A stretch of 5,597 bases of DNA from Candidatus Kuenenia stuttgartensis. GTDB taxonomy: Bacteria; Planctomycetota; Planctomycetia; Isosphaerales; Isosphaeraceae. Shown here piece after piece: positions 1-5,271 of the stretch (its first letter is position 1; each line of letters opens with the position of its first letter). The position numbers and the translations under genes are program-made. The notes under the pieces were generated by a model, which worked only from the letters and a program-made list of their open reading frames with translations, searched no databases and was not told the DNA's origin. The stretch lies in NCBI GenBank assembly GCA_945874095.1, contig CAMCFM010000329.1, positions 1 through 5,597 of the forward strand, in the 5' to 3' direction.

Positions 1-1442
1 CGAGTGGCAGAGAGAGATTCCATGAGGCTTTGATTTGTCTGGAATTGCTCAATTTCATCGACAATCTGCGAGAAGTTGATCCGAGTGATGCTTACCTGGC
101 CCTCCAGCGTTGTCATCAGGGTGTTATGGTCGATCTTCCCAGATCCGCCGGTTTTGGCTGCAATATTGGCCATCGTCTCTTTGGTGAGCATCGCGCCCAG
201 GACATCCTTCACCGTTTTTTGATTCGACTGGTTGATTGTTTCGCCAAGGCTCGCCAAATCGTCGATTGATCCCACGTTGTCGATCGCCGCAAGTTGCTCT
301 TTCAACGACTTCGCCAGCCCCAATCGAATCTTATTGACATTTTCATCCGATAATAATGCGGATATCAAGGCGTCCGCCTGATCCAGATCAGGGCCTTTCA
401 ATGGAGATGCCGCTTCTGGCAATTGGCTCATCATGGCTTTGAAAGCTCCAGGCTTTGAGAGTTTCTGGAATTTCACAAGCTGAACCAGATATTCGGATTT
501 CAGCATTTCTGGCAAAAGTGAAAACGTGGTATCGCGATAATTCTTTAATTGCGTCAAAATCTCATCGCAATCTTTTTGATTCAGACGCGAGTTCAGGAGA
601 ATTGGCAAAGTGGATTGCAATGTGGTTTTGTGAAGAAAAATCACAACCTGACCTGTGACACTTACGGCTCGTGGCTGTAAATCAATTCCCAGACGAAGTA
701 CATCGCCAAACTTTGCAATAGCGCCTTTTTTATCGCCTCTGGCCAGGTCGGCATAAACCAGAGGTCCTGCCAGCTGAGCCACATATGCTGAGGACTGCAC
801 ATGAGGCAAAGGGCTACCGATGCCAGTCGGAATCACACAATCTGACATCTTGTGTGCTTCATGAAGCTTTGCAAACAGGACCCGGTAAGGCCCCACAGCC
901 TTTTCGATGGCATTTGCATCCCACTGACGGGGGTTCGGATTCGCCAGAACCCATTCAAATGCTGTCTTCAAACGCTCCTGGCGCTCTTTCAGGCCTGCTT
1001 CAAATGCCTCTTTTGGCTCCACACTTTGCATCACGGCTGCATAAACGTCTGGAAATTCGGTCAAAGCATCCAGAACCAATGGCCCTGCATTGGCATTTTC
1101 AGCCGGCATTCCAAAATAGTTTTTGGTATTAAACGGAGCGCCTTTGACGAGCTCCGCAGGTGCTTCAATCACGGCATCTTTATAGCGGCGTGGGACCATC
1201 TTGAAGCTCGGAACCGGTGCCGGGCCCTGCTTCGCTTCGGATCCACCTGGCTGACCCAGACCACCTGATGCAATACCCTCTGATTGTTCACCGGCGGTGG
1301 CGTCGTCGCTTCCTGAAATGCCTCGTTTTTTGCTCTGGGCCAGTGCCTCTGGGCTCGCCGACAAAGTGGCGGTCAAAACCGCTCCTGCCAGTAACACTCG
1401 TTTTTCCAGCAAAGAGCTTATCAATCGGGCGAATCGGCTCAT
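1..1442 (-). CDS. Secreted alpha-helical protein of unknown function (C-terminus beyond window)
   Basis: On the minus strand a frame stays open from ATG at 1442 to the left edge: 480 codons, no stop, so the gene is 3'-truncated by the window. The start is well fixed. An in-frame TGA lies two codons upstream, and a GGAG Shine-Dalgarno (complement of 1452-1455) sits 9 nt before the ATG. Residues 1-35 form a classical Sec signal peptide: a basic n-region (MSRFARLISSLLEKR), a hydrophobic core (about 17-29), and an ALA-Q cleavage site at 35/36, so the mature protein is exported. Residues 37-79 are a Gly/Ser/Gln/Pro-rich low-complexity linker. The rest is mostly amphipathic helix, with few cysteines and no recognisable catalytic motif. 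Residues about 219-285 (a helix, then ARGDKKGAIAKFGDVLRLG) resemble a helical-repeat pattern I associate with planctomycete hypothetical proteins; this is a weak impression. The gene is divergent from the desulfurase. I do not assign a function. Confidence 0.9.
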   Translation of the reverse strand, partial: MSRFARLISSLLEKRVLLAGAVLTATLSASPEALAQSKKRGISGSDDATAGEQSEGIASGGLGQPGGSEAKQGPAPVPSFKMVPRRYKDAVIEAPAELVKGAPFNTKNYFGMPAENANAGPLVLDALTEFPDVYAAVMQSVEPKEAFEAGLKERQERLKTAFEWVLANPNPRQWDANAIEKAVGPYRVLFAKLHEAHKMSDCVIPTGIGSPLPHVQSSAYVAQLAGPLVYADLARGDKKGAIAKFGDVLRLGIDLQPRAVSVTGQVVIFLHKTTLQSTLPILLNSRLNQKDCDEILTQLKNYRDTTFSLLPEMLKSEYLVQLVKFQKLSKPGAFKAMMSQLPEAASPLKGPDLDQADALISALLSDENVNKIRLGLAKSLKEQLAAIDNVGSIDDLASLGETINQSNQKTVKDVLGAMLTKETMANIAAKTGGSGKIDHNTLMTTLEGQVSITRINFSQIVDEIEQFQTNQSLMESLSAT

Positions 1443-1451
1443 GAATCATGG

Positions 1452-1455
1452 CTCC
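1452..1455 (-). promoter_or_regulatory. Shine-Dalgarno that decides the start of the secreted-protein gene
   Basis: GGAG on the minus strand lies 9 nt before the ATG at 1442 but only 2 nt before an out-of-frame ATG at 1449. The spacing therefore selects 1442, the ATG that opens the long frame and gives a proper signal peptide. Confidence 0.65.
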
Positions 1456-1463
1456 GATATTTG

Positions 1464-1482
1464 TTCGAGTCAAAAACTCGAA
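1464..1482 (-). promoter_or_regulatory. Perfect 7-bp hairpin in the leader of the secreted-protein gene
   Basis: TTCGAGT and ACTCGAA flank a 5-nt loop (1464-1470 and 1476-1482). On the minus strand the hairpin ends 8 nt before the GGAG ribosome-binding site. It could be a small leader structure or an operator. With no T-tract directly after it on the minus strand, it is not a good terminator. No function can be assigned. Confidence 0.4.
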
Positions 1483-1581
1483 AAGGGAGGGGGGTCGCAG
1501 GTATCCAGATGATAACCCTACAGTTTCCTGCGTGTTCGACCTCTGTGTCAAGAGTCTTCTGGTCGTTGTTGGTCAGATGGA

Positions 1582-1589
1582 AAGATTTT
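1582..1589. repeat. Left copy of 8-bp direct repeat flanking element A copy 1
   Basis: AAGATTTT directly precedes the GGCTCATG terminus of element A copy 1. The same octamer follows its right end at 2251-2258. This is the expected footprint of transposition with an 8-bp target duplication. The octamer is AT-rich and there is one instance only, so chance is possible but unlikely. Confidence 0.6.
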
Positions 1590-1639
1590 GGCTCATGCTG
1601 AATTTCGGGGTGGTTCTTAAAGTGCTTTTGTATTGGCTT

Positions 1640-1642
1640 TAA
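1640..1642. repeat. Left TAA target duplication of element B
   Basis: TAA at 1640-1642 and again at 1987-1989 bracket element B. The uninterrupted element A copy 2 reads GGCTTTAAGCACC here with a single TAA, which is exactly what insertion with a 3-bp duplication predicts. Confidence 0.65.
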
Positions 1643-1986
1643 GGAACAGGCGAAAAATAACTTCCGCTTTTTAGGCCAATCGTAGCCAAGCACAACTTGG
1701 CTGTTATCTTGCCGGTCTTGGCACTAGCCCCGGTTGGTTTCTGTTCCGCGAACCGGGGGCTAGCGCCCGGCGGCTAGATTCAACCCAAGAAACCGAAGGC
1801 TATCGCCTCTTATCTAGCCGGTCTTGGCACTAGCCCCGGTTGTTTCAGTTCCGCGAACCGGGGGCTAGCGCCCGGCGGCTAGATTCAACCCAAGAAACCG
1901 AAGGCTATCGCCTCTTATCTAGCCGGTCTTGGCGCTAGCCCCGGTTAATTGGTTTTAAAAACGGGAAGTTATTTTCGGCCTGATCC
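1643..1986. mobile_element. Element B: 344-bp non-autonomous element with 23-bp TIRs, inserted in element A
   Basis: The left terminus (1643-1665) and the complement of the right terminus (1964-1986) match at 20 of 23 positions, sharing GGA, CAGGC and AAAATAACTTCC. TAA lies directly on both sides. The empty site is visible in element A copy 2, so the boundaries are fixed by comparison rather than by motif alone. The interior carries two full and one partial copy of a ~105-bp repeat rich in CTAG. No reading frame looks like a transposase, so mobilisation in trans is assumed. A 3-bp TNA duplication is known for the IS1031 group of the IS5 family; linking element B to that group is inference only. 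Confidence 0.75.
1712..1946. repeat. CTAG-rich tandem repeat: two full units of 106 and 105 bp plus a partial third
   Basis: Units start at CCGGTCTTGG at 1712, 1818 and 1923. Units 1 and 2 differ only in the hairpin loop (a one-base indel and a substitution); the third stops after CCCCGGTT. Each full unit has a strong inverted repeat: GGCACTAGCCCCGGTT pairs with AACCGGGGGCTAGCGCC around a 14-15 nt loop (1720-1735 with 1751-1767; 1826-1841 with 1856-1872). An outer GCCGG/CCGGC stem (1711-1715 with 1767-1771 in unit 1) overlaps its base by one nucleotide, so it is partly alternative. The near-identity of the units implies recent duplication or homogenisation. Confidence 0.85.
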
Positions 1987-2067
1987 TAAGCACCAACGGT
2001 GCGGCCCATACCAGCCAAGGCCAGCGGCCTTGGTTTTGAGGACGACAAAGAAGAAGCCCTACCTGAT

Positions 2068-2123
2068 TCCTCCCACCGCTCGGCCCCAGGACCTTTTGGT
2101 CCTGGGGCCGAGCGGTGGGAGGA
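2068..2123. repeat. Perfect 26-bp inverted repeat with TTTT loop (centre of element A copy 1)
   Basis: 2068-2093 is the exact reverse complement of 2098-2123, around the loop 2094-2097. The stem is mostly G and C (arms contain TCCTCCCACCGC and CGGCCCCAGGACC). It is long enough to form a cruciform or a very stable RNA hairpin. No T-run follows on either strand, so it is not a canonical intrinsic terminator. Confidence 0.85.
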
Positions 2124-2250
2124 TGGTAATTATTTACTTCTTATTGGCTTACGAGTACCTTGGGCGTTGCCCAAGGCTGGTATGGGTCGGGCCTTTGGCC
2201 CTAAAATCTGATCACATTCAATACCATCACTCTGGTATCCGGCGTGAGTC

Positions 2251-2258
2251 AAGATTTT
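2251..2258. repeat. Right copy of 8-bp direct repeat flanking element A copy 1
   Basis: AAGATTTT follows GTGAGTC, the right end of element A copy 1, matching 1582-1589. Confidence 0.6.
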
Positions 2259-2388
2259 GTGCTCTTGGCAGACGATTTACCGCTTGAAAAACCTCGTAAT
2301 CCAACGATTCAGCCAATCCACTCAATAGATTCGTGGCACCGTTCCCGGTAAAATCATTGGTGCTATCCGACTCACCGACTTTGACAGA
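2259..2388 (+). other. Upstream region of the cysteine desulfurase gene; no gene seen
   Basis: This 130-bp stretch lies between the element A footprint and the desulfurase start. An in-frame TAG at 2326-2328 closes the frame, and no ATG/GTG/TTG lies between it and 2389. TAAAAT at 2348-2353 is a passable -10 box, but no matching -35 is seen at 16-18 bp. No GGAG-like Shine-Dalgarno precedes the ATG (CTTTGACAGA). Any promoter and a weak or leader-poor initiation region must lie here. Confidence 0.4.
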
Positions 2389-3636
2389 ATGACGACTCAA
2401 TTGATCGACCTCGACGCCAACGCCACCACTGCCTTGGATCCACGCGTTCTTGAAGCCATGAGGCCTCACCTTCTGGCTGGCGGGAACCCTGAAAGTCGCC
2501 ACTCTCTGGGCCGACTCGCTCGCAAAGCCTGGGATGATGCCCGTGAAAAAACGGCTTCGATCCTTGGTGCAGATCCTGACGAACTGACCTTCACCTCTGG
2601 CGGAACCGAAGCCAATAATGCGGCCTTGACCGGGCTTTTGAACCGTCGTCTCAAGACGCATCCGAATCCGTTGCCCACCGTCGTTCTGTCAACAATCGAA
2701 CACCCGGCCGTGGCTGAACAGGTTGCATATCTTCAAAAAAAAAGGTTGATTGAAACTCTCCACGCACCTGTTCAGGCCAATGGTCAAGCGTCTCCTTCCA
2801 TCTGGAATGCATTTCTCACTGCCGAAAATAAGCCAGTTCTTGCCAGCTGTATGCTCGCCAATAATGAAACAGGCGCCATTCAGCCTGTGGCTGCACTTGC
2901 GGCCATCGCTGCCGAACACGGGATTGCATTTCATACAGATGCTGTTCAAGCGGTGGGCCGAACTGCAGTGAATTTTCATCAACTTGGCGTGACTACGCTC
3001 GCAGCTGGTTCCCATAAAATGCATGGGCCACCGGGGATCGGAATTTTATTGGTTCGAAATGGTGCAAAGATCGAGCCTCTGATGTATGGTGGAGGCCAGC
3101 AGCGTGGCCTTCGGCCGGGAACTCCGGTGGTCGCTTTGGGAGTGGGATTGGCCAAGGCGCTGGAGCTTTGGGATCTCGAGAAAACGGCTCGCGAATCGCG
3201 CTGGCTGAGCTTTAAAGCACAGTTTCTCGATGAATTGCAATCGCAACTCAGCCAGACGACCATCAAGATCGAGCTTAACAGCCTGGAAGATGCCTCCGAA
3301 TGCCTGCCCCAGACGCTGAATCTTTGGCTTAATCATCCGCAAATTGTTGGTGAAGTGGCTTTGATTCAGCTTGACCTTGAGGGGTTGGCGATCAGTCTTG
3401 GCTCTGCGTGTGCATCGGGTAGCAATCGGCCCTCGCCTGTATTGAAAGCGATGGGTTTTGCGGACGATCGGGCCAGATCCTCGATCAGGATCAGTTTTTC
3501 TGGATTGACAACGGCTCAGGACGTCTCAGACTCTGCCACCATTCTGGCTCGGACTGCATTAAGACTGATCCAGAGTGAGGATGGGAATGATACGGAAATT
3601 GTGATTGAAAGGGCGCGCAGGCGGTTTCATCATTGA
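2389..3636 (+). CDS. iscS: Class I cysteine desulfurase (NifS/IscS-like)
   Basis: A 415-residue PLP enzyme of aminotransferase class V that converts L-cysteine to alanine and passes persulfide sulfur on to Fe-S cluster or tRNA/cofactor thiolation pathways; cytoplasmic. Family landmarks appear in order: N-terminal DANATTALDPRV (9-20), SGGTEANN (70-77), IEHPAV with the PLP-stacking His105, NNETG (158-162), HTDAVQAVG (182-190) with Asp184 and Gln187, SHKMHGPPG with the PLP-binding Lys210, GGGQQRGLRPGT (234-245), and catalytic Cys341 in GSACASGS. SxGSACxS identifies class I rather than SufS-type class II. The length is usual. The start at 2389 is forced by an upstream in-frame stop and puts ATT at the typical distance, though no Shine-Dalgarno is visible. 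Near the C-terminus SIRISFSGLTT lacks the usual SLGR-like Gly-Arg. No iscU/nifU is adjacent, so housekeeping IscS, NifS or another paralogue cannot be told apart; the symbol is provisional. Confidence 0.95.
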   Translation: MTTQLIDLDANATTALDPRVLEAMRPHLLAGGNPESRHSLGRLARKAWDDAREKTASILGADPDELTFTSGGTEANNAALTGLLNRRLKTHPNPLPTVVLSTIEHPAVAEQVAYLQKKRLIETLHAPVQANGQASPSIWNAFLTAENKPVLASCMLANNETGAIQPVAALAAIAAEHGIAFHTDAVQAVGRTAVNFHQLGVTTLAAGSHKMHGPPGIGILLVRNGAKIEPLMYGGGQQRGLRPGTPVVALGVGLAKALELWDLEKTARESRWLSFKAQFLDELQSQLSQTTIKIELNSLEDASECLPQTLNLWLNHPQIVGEVALIQLDLEGLAISLGSACASGSNRPSPVLKAMGFADDRARSSIRISFSGLTTAQDVSDSATILARTALRLIQSEDGNDTEIVIERARRRFHH

Positions 3637-3696
3637 CGGGTCAATTGTAAAATACGATGACTCGATATGGTTGATGAATTCGGATGATAGCAGAAC

Positions 3697-4860
3697 ATGA
3701 GCAAGCGTCGACAAAAACCATCTGAAACGGTAAATAAATCCAGGCAGGTGAAAGCGCCGGATCGTAACCGATATCCGATTGGTTTTATCGGAGCAGGAAT
3801 ATTGATTGTATCGGTGGCGATTTATTTTGTCTCGAGCCGATCGAATCAAGAAACAAAACTGCGCCGGTTGATTGATTTGTATTCCAAATCAAGTCAATTT
3901 GCGAGCGTTGAAAAAACCTGGAAAGAATTGGCCTTTGTGAAGCCTGATTCGATTAAGCCAGAGGATCAGCTTTCGTGGGCGACAGCGGCTCTGAGGGCGG
4001 ATCATCCAGGGGCCGCGTTGGGTGTTTTGGAGGCTTGGAAGAAGACGAACCCGGATAAACCTGATGGATGGCTTCTGATTCTGGATCTAGCCCGAATTCT
4101 TGGGAGTTCGGATATGATGATGGAAAACACGAATGAGATTTTAAAAATCAATTCCGTGAATCGATACACGCCGGTATTATTGGCATCAACGCTCGGATTA
4201 CTAACGGATCTGGACCAATTGGAAGTTCGTAAACGATTAAATAAGTGGTCTGCAAGCGAGTTAGAATCGCCGCTGGCCAGGGCTTATTTATTATTGAGAT
4301 ATGCAGAAAACCCGTTACCGGAAGATCCTCCGCGTGACTTACGGATTGAGCAGGCGCGGGTACTTGCAAGCCGTTATCCGGATTCCATAGCGGTATTCAC
4401 TGCATTGATAGAAACCTTATTTAATGGTGGATATTATCAGGAAGCGTTGGAGGTGCTTGATAAATGGCCGTTGGAACATCGTTCAGGGACGGCATATCAT
4501 CGGCTTCAGGGGCGTCGGTTACAGGATGTGGAGGGGAAACATCGGGACGCTGTTGGGGAATATCAGGAGGCGTTGAAGTTCATGCCACACGACTGGAAAA
4601 CGCGATATCGGCTGGCCCGGGCTCTGGCAGCATCAGGGAAGACTGAAGAGTCTCGTAATGAAGCGCGACGGATGAGCGAGATCCGCGAATCGCTGGATCC
4701 GATCCAGCTTGGTGAGCTTCTGAAATCGGCTTTGCCTAAAGGCCGATCACCTGAGCCGGACCGGTTGGTAGGATTATTGAAAAAAATCGGTCTTAACCCG
4801 CTCGCCGATGCGTGGATTCAGTGGGAGTCTGATCAGAAGATTTTTAATAGGAGGAAGTAA
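3697..4860 (+). CDS. Membrane-anchored TPR-repeat protein
   Basis: A 387-residue protein. A very basic N-terminus (MSKRRQK, then more Lys/Arg to residue 25) precedes one hydrophobic segment at about 27-46 (YPIGFIGAGILIVSVAIYFV). By the positive-inside rule this predicts a single N-in anchor with the rest on the outer face of the cytoplasmic membrane. The remainder is helical, with degenerate TPR-like units at about 90-123 (WATAALRADHPGAALGVLEAW), 233-260 (LFNGGYYQEALEVLDKW), 264-299 (the most canonical, AVGEYQEALKFMPHDW) and 300-330 (ALAASGKTEESRNEARRM). TPRs mediate protein binding; the partner is unknown. The start is forced by an in-frame TAG two codons upstream; the ribosome-binding site is weak. 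It follows the desulfurase by 60 bp on the same strand with no terminator between, so co-transcription is possible. No functional link to sulfur transfer is evident. Confidence 0.88.
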   Translation: MSKRRQKPSETVNKSRQVKAPDRNRYPIGFIGAGILIVSVAIYFVSSRSNQETKLRRLIDLYSKSSQFASVEKTWKELAFVKPDSIKPEDQLSWATAALRADHPGAALGVLEAWKKTNPDKPDGWLLILDLARILGSSDMMMENTNEILKINSVNRYTPVLLASTLGLLTDLDQLEVRKRLNKWSASELESPLARAYLLLRYAENPLPEDPPRDLRIEQARVLASRYPDSIAVFTALIETLFNGGYYQEALEVLDKWPLEHRSGTAYHRLQGRRLQDVEGKHRDAVGEYQEALKFMPHDWKTRYRLARALAASGKTEESRNEARRMSEIRESLDPIQLGELLKSALPKGRSPEPDRLVGLLKKIGLNPLADAWIQWESDQKIFNRRK

Positions 4861-4887
4861 GGAATGAGAAGGAAATGATATCGGCTT

Positions 4888-5200
4888 GGCTCATGCCGGA
4901 TTTCGGGGTGATCCTTAAAATGATTTTGAATTGGCTTTAAGCACCAACGGTGCGGCCCATACCAGCCAAGGCCAGCGGCCTTGGTCTTGAGGACGACAAA
5001 GAAGAAGGCTTATCTGATTCCCCCCACCGCTCGGCCCCAGGACCTTTTGGTTCTGGGGCCGAGCGGTGGGGGATGGTAATTGTTTACTTCCTATTGGCTT
5101 ACGCGTACCTTGGGCGTTGCCCAAGGCTGGTATGTGTCGGGCCTTTGGCCCTAAAACCAGATCACATTTAATACCATCACCCTGGAATCCGTTATGAGCC
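4888..5200. mobile_element. Element A, copy 2: intact 313-bp palindromic MITE-like element
   Basis: This is the uninterrupted counterpart of 1590-2250. The left end GGCTCATGCCGGATT and the complement of the right end GGCTCATAACGGATT form good terminal inverted repeats that continue through GGGTGAT and AAATG. All internal hairpins of copy 1 are present: 5-bp GCACC/GGTGC, 8-bp CCAAGGCC/GGCCTTGG, CCTTGGGC/GCCCAAGG and GGGCC/GGCCC, and the long central stem (5021-5072). The 10-bp long-range stem has one mismatch (T at 5135). It begins 27 bp after the TPR gene stop, between convergent genes. No target duplication is seen: the flanking octamers ATCGGCTT and AATGAATT differ. So this copy is older, rearranged, or inserted in other repeat DNA. 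Confidence 0.75.
5021..5072. repeat. 24-bp hairpin with TTTT loop (centre of element A copy 2)
   Basis: 5021-5044 pairs with 5049-5072 around loop 5045-5048. One pair is a G-T wobble (5041 with 5052); the rest is perfect. It matches the 26-bp stem of copy 1, with base changes in both outer arms that keep the helix. Confidence 0.8.
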
Positions 5201-5202
5201 AA

Positions 5203-5271
5203 TGAATTCACCGGGGCTAGCGCCAAGACCGGCTGGAATAAGATGGGTCGATCTTATTTTCGGCGTGTTCC
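5203..5271 (-). mobile_element. Truncated relic of element B, inverted orientation
   Basis: Read on the minus strand, this starts GGAACACGCCGAAAATAAG (complement of 5253-5271), close to the element B terminus GGAACAGGCGAAAAATAAC. About 20 nt further on comes the box CCGGTCTTGGCGCTAGCCCCGG (complement of 5211-5232; quoted only as landmark), identical to the partial third unit of element B, followed by T/G-AATT as in that unit. The spacing from terminus to box is about 30 nt shorter than in element B, and the tandem repeats and other terminus are missing. Element A copy 2 abuts the broken end. Confidence 0.5.

Larger units (their letters stand above)
1590..2250. mobile_element. Element A, copy 1: palindromic MITE-like element, interrupted by element B
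   Basis: Removing the 344-bp insert and one TAA copy leaves a 314-bp element roughly 90% identical by eye to the copy at 4888-5200. The ends are imperfect inverted repeats of about 40 bp, starting GGCTCATG on the left and GACTCACG on the complement of the right end. An 8-bp direct repeat (AAGATTTT) flanks the whole unit. The interior is near-symmetric: a 5-bp hairpin (1990-2002), a 10-bp long-range stem (2005-2014 with 2177-2186), 8-bp hairpins abutting it on the inside (2015-2033 and 2158-2176), a central 26-bp hairpin (2068-2123), and a matching 5-bp hairpin (2189-2201). There is no transposase. The TIR and TSD make it a non-autonomous mobile repeat. An 8-bp duplication and GG-starting ends would fit IS1595-type transposases among others, but that assignment is a guess. 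Confidence 0.75.

Noticed and set aside
785..1268. Plus-strand frames opposite the secreted-protein gene
   Set aside because: They are shadows of the minus-strand coding frame, with compositions lacking domain features.
1288..1449. Minus-strand frame from ATG 1449 (MIHEPIRP...)
   Set aside because: It is out of frame with the long gene, its ATG is only 2 nt from the GGAG, and it ends in an Arg/His-rich stretch typical of a shadow frame. ATG 1442 gives a signal peptide and 480 open codons.
1509..1551. Promoter for the secreted-protein gene: TTGACA (complement of 1546-1551) and TATCAT (complement of 1509-1514)
   Set aside because: Each hexamer is good alone but they are 31 bp apart, too far for one sigma-70 promoter.
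2068..2123. Intrinsic transcription terminator
   Set aside because: The stem is strong but no T-run follows on either strand, and the copies occupy both a divergent and a convergent spacer, so termination is not the evident role.
1590..2250. CRISPR array or structured tRNA/riboswitch
   Set aside because: Only two and a fraction long repeats exist, adjacent without variable spacers. There is no tRNA D/T-arm pattern, and the TIR/TSD boundaries indicate insertion elements.
1949..2287. Plus-strand reading frames across element A copy 1, with similar ones at 4950-5171 in copy 2
   Set aside because: The two copies share the first half of the frame but a one-base length difference in the central stem shifts the second half. 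The frames arise from conserved hairpin DNA, not from protein-level conservation.
2227..2661. Minus-strand frame opposite the start of the desulfurase gene
   Set aside because: It is antisense to a clearly conserved PLP enzyme and has no ribosome-binding site or recognisable domain.
3631..3646. Palindrome ATTGAC-GG-GTCAAT over the desulfurase stop codon, as an operator or terminator
   Set aside because: Only 6 bp with a 2-nt spacer and no T-run; too weak to assign a role.
4915..5226. Minus-strand frame of 103 codons across element A copy 2
   Set aside because: It is made of repeat DNA including the terminal repeat and palindromes, and copy 1 has no equivalent frame.
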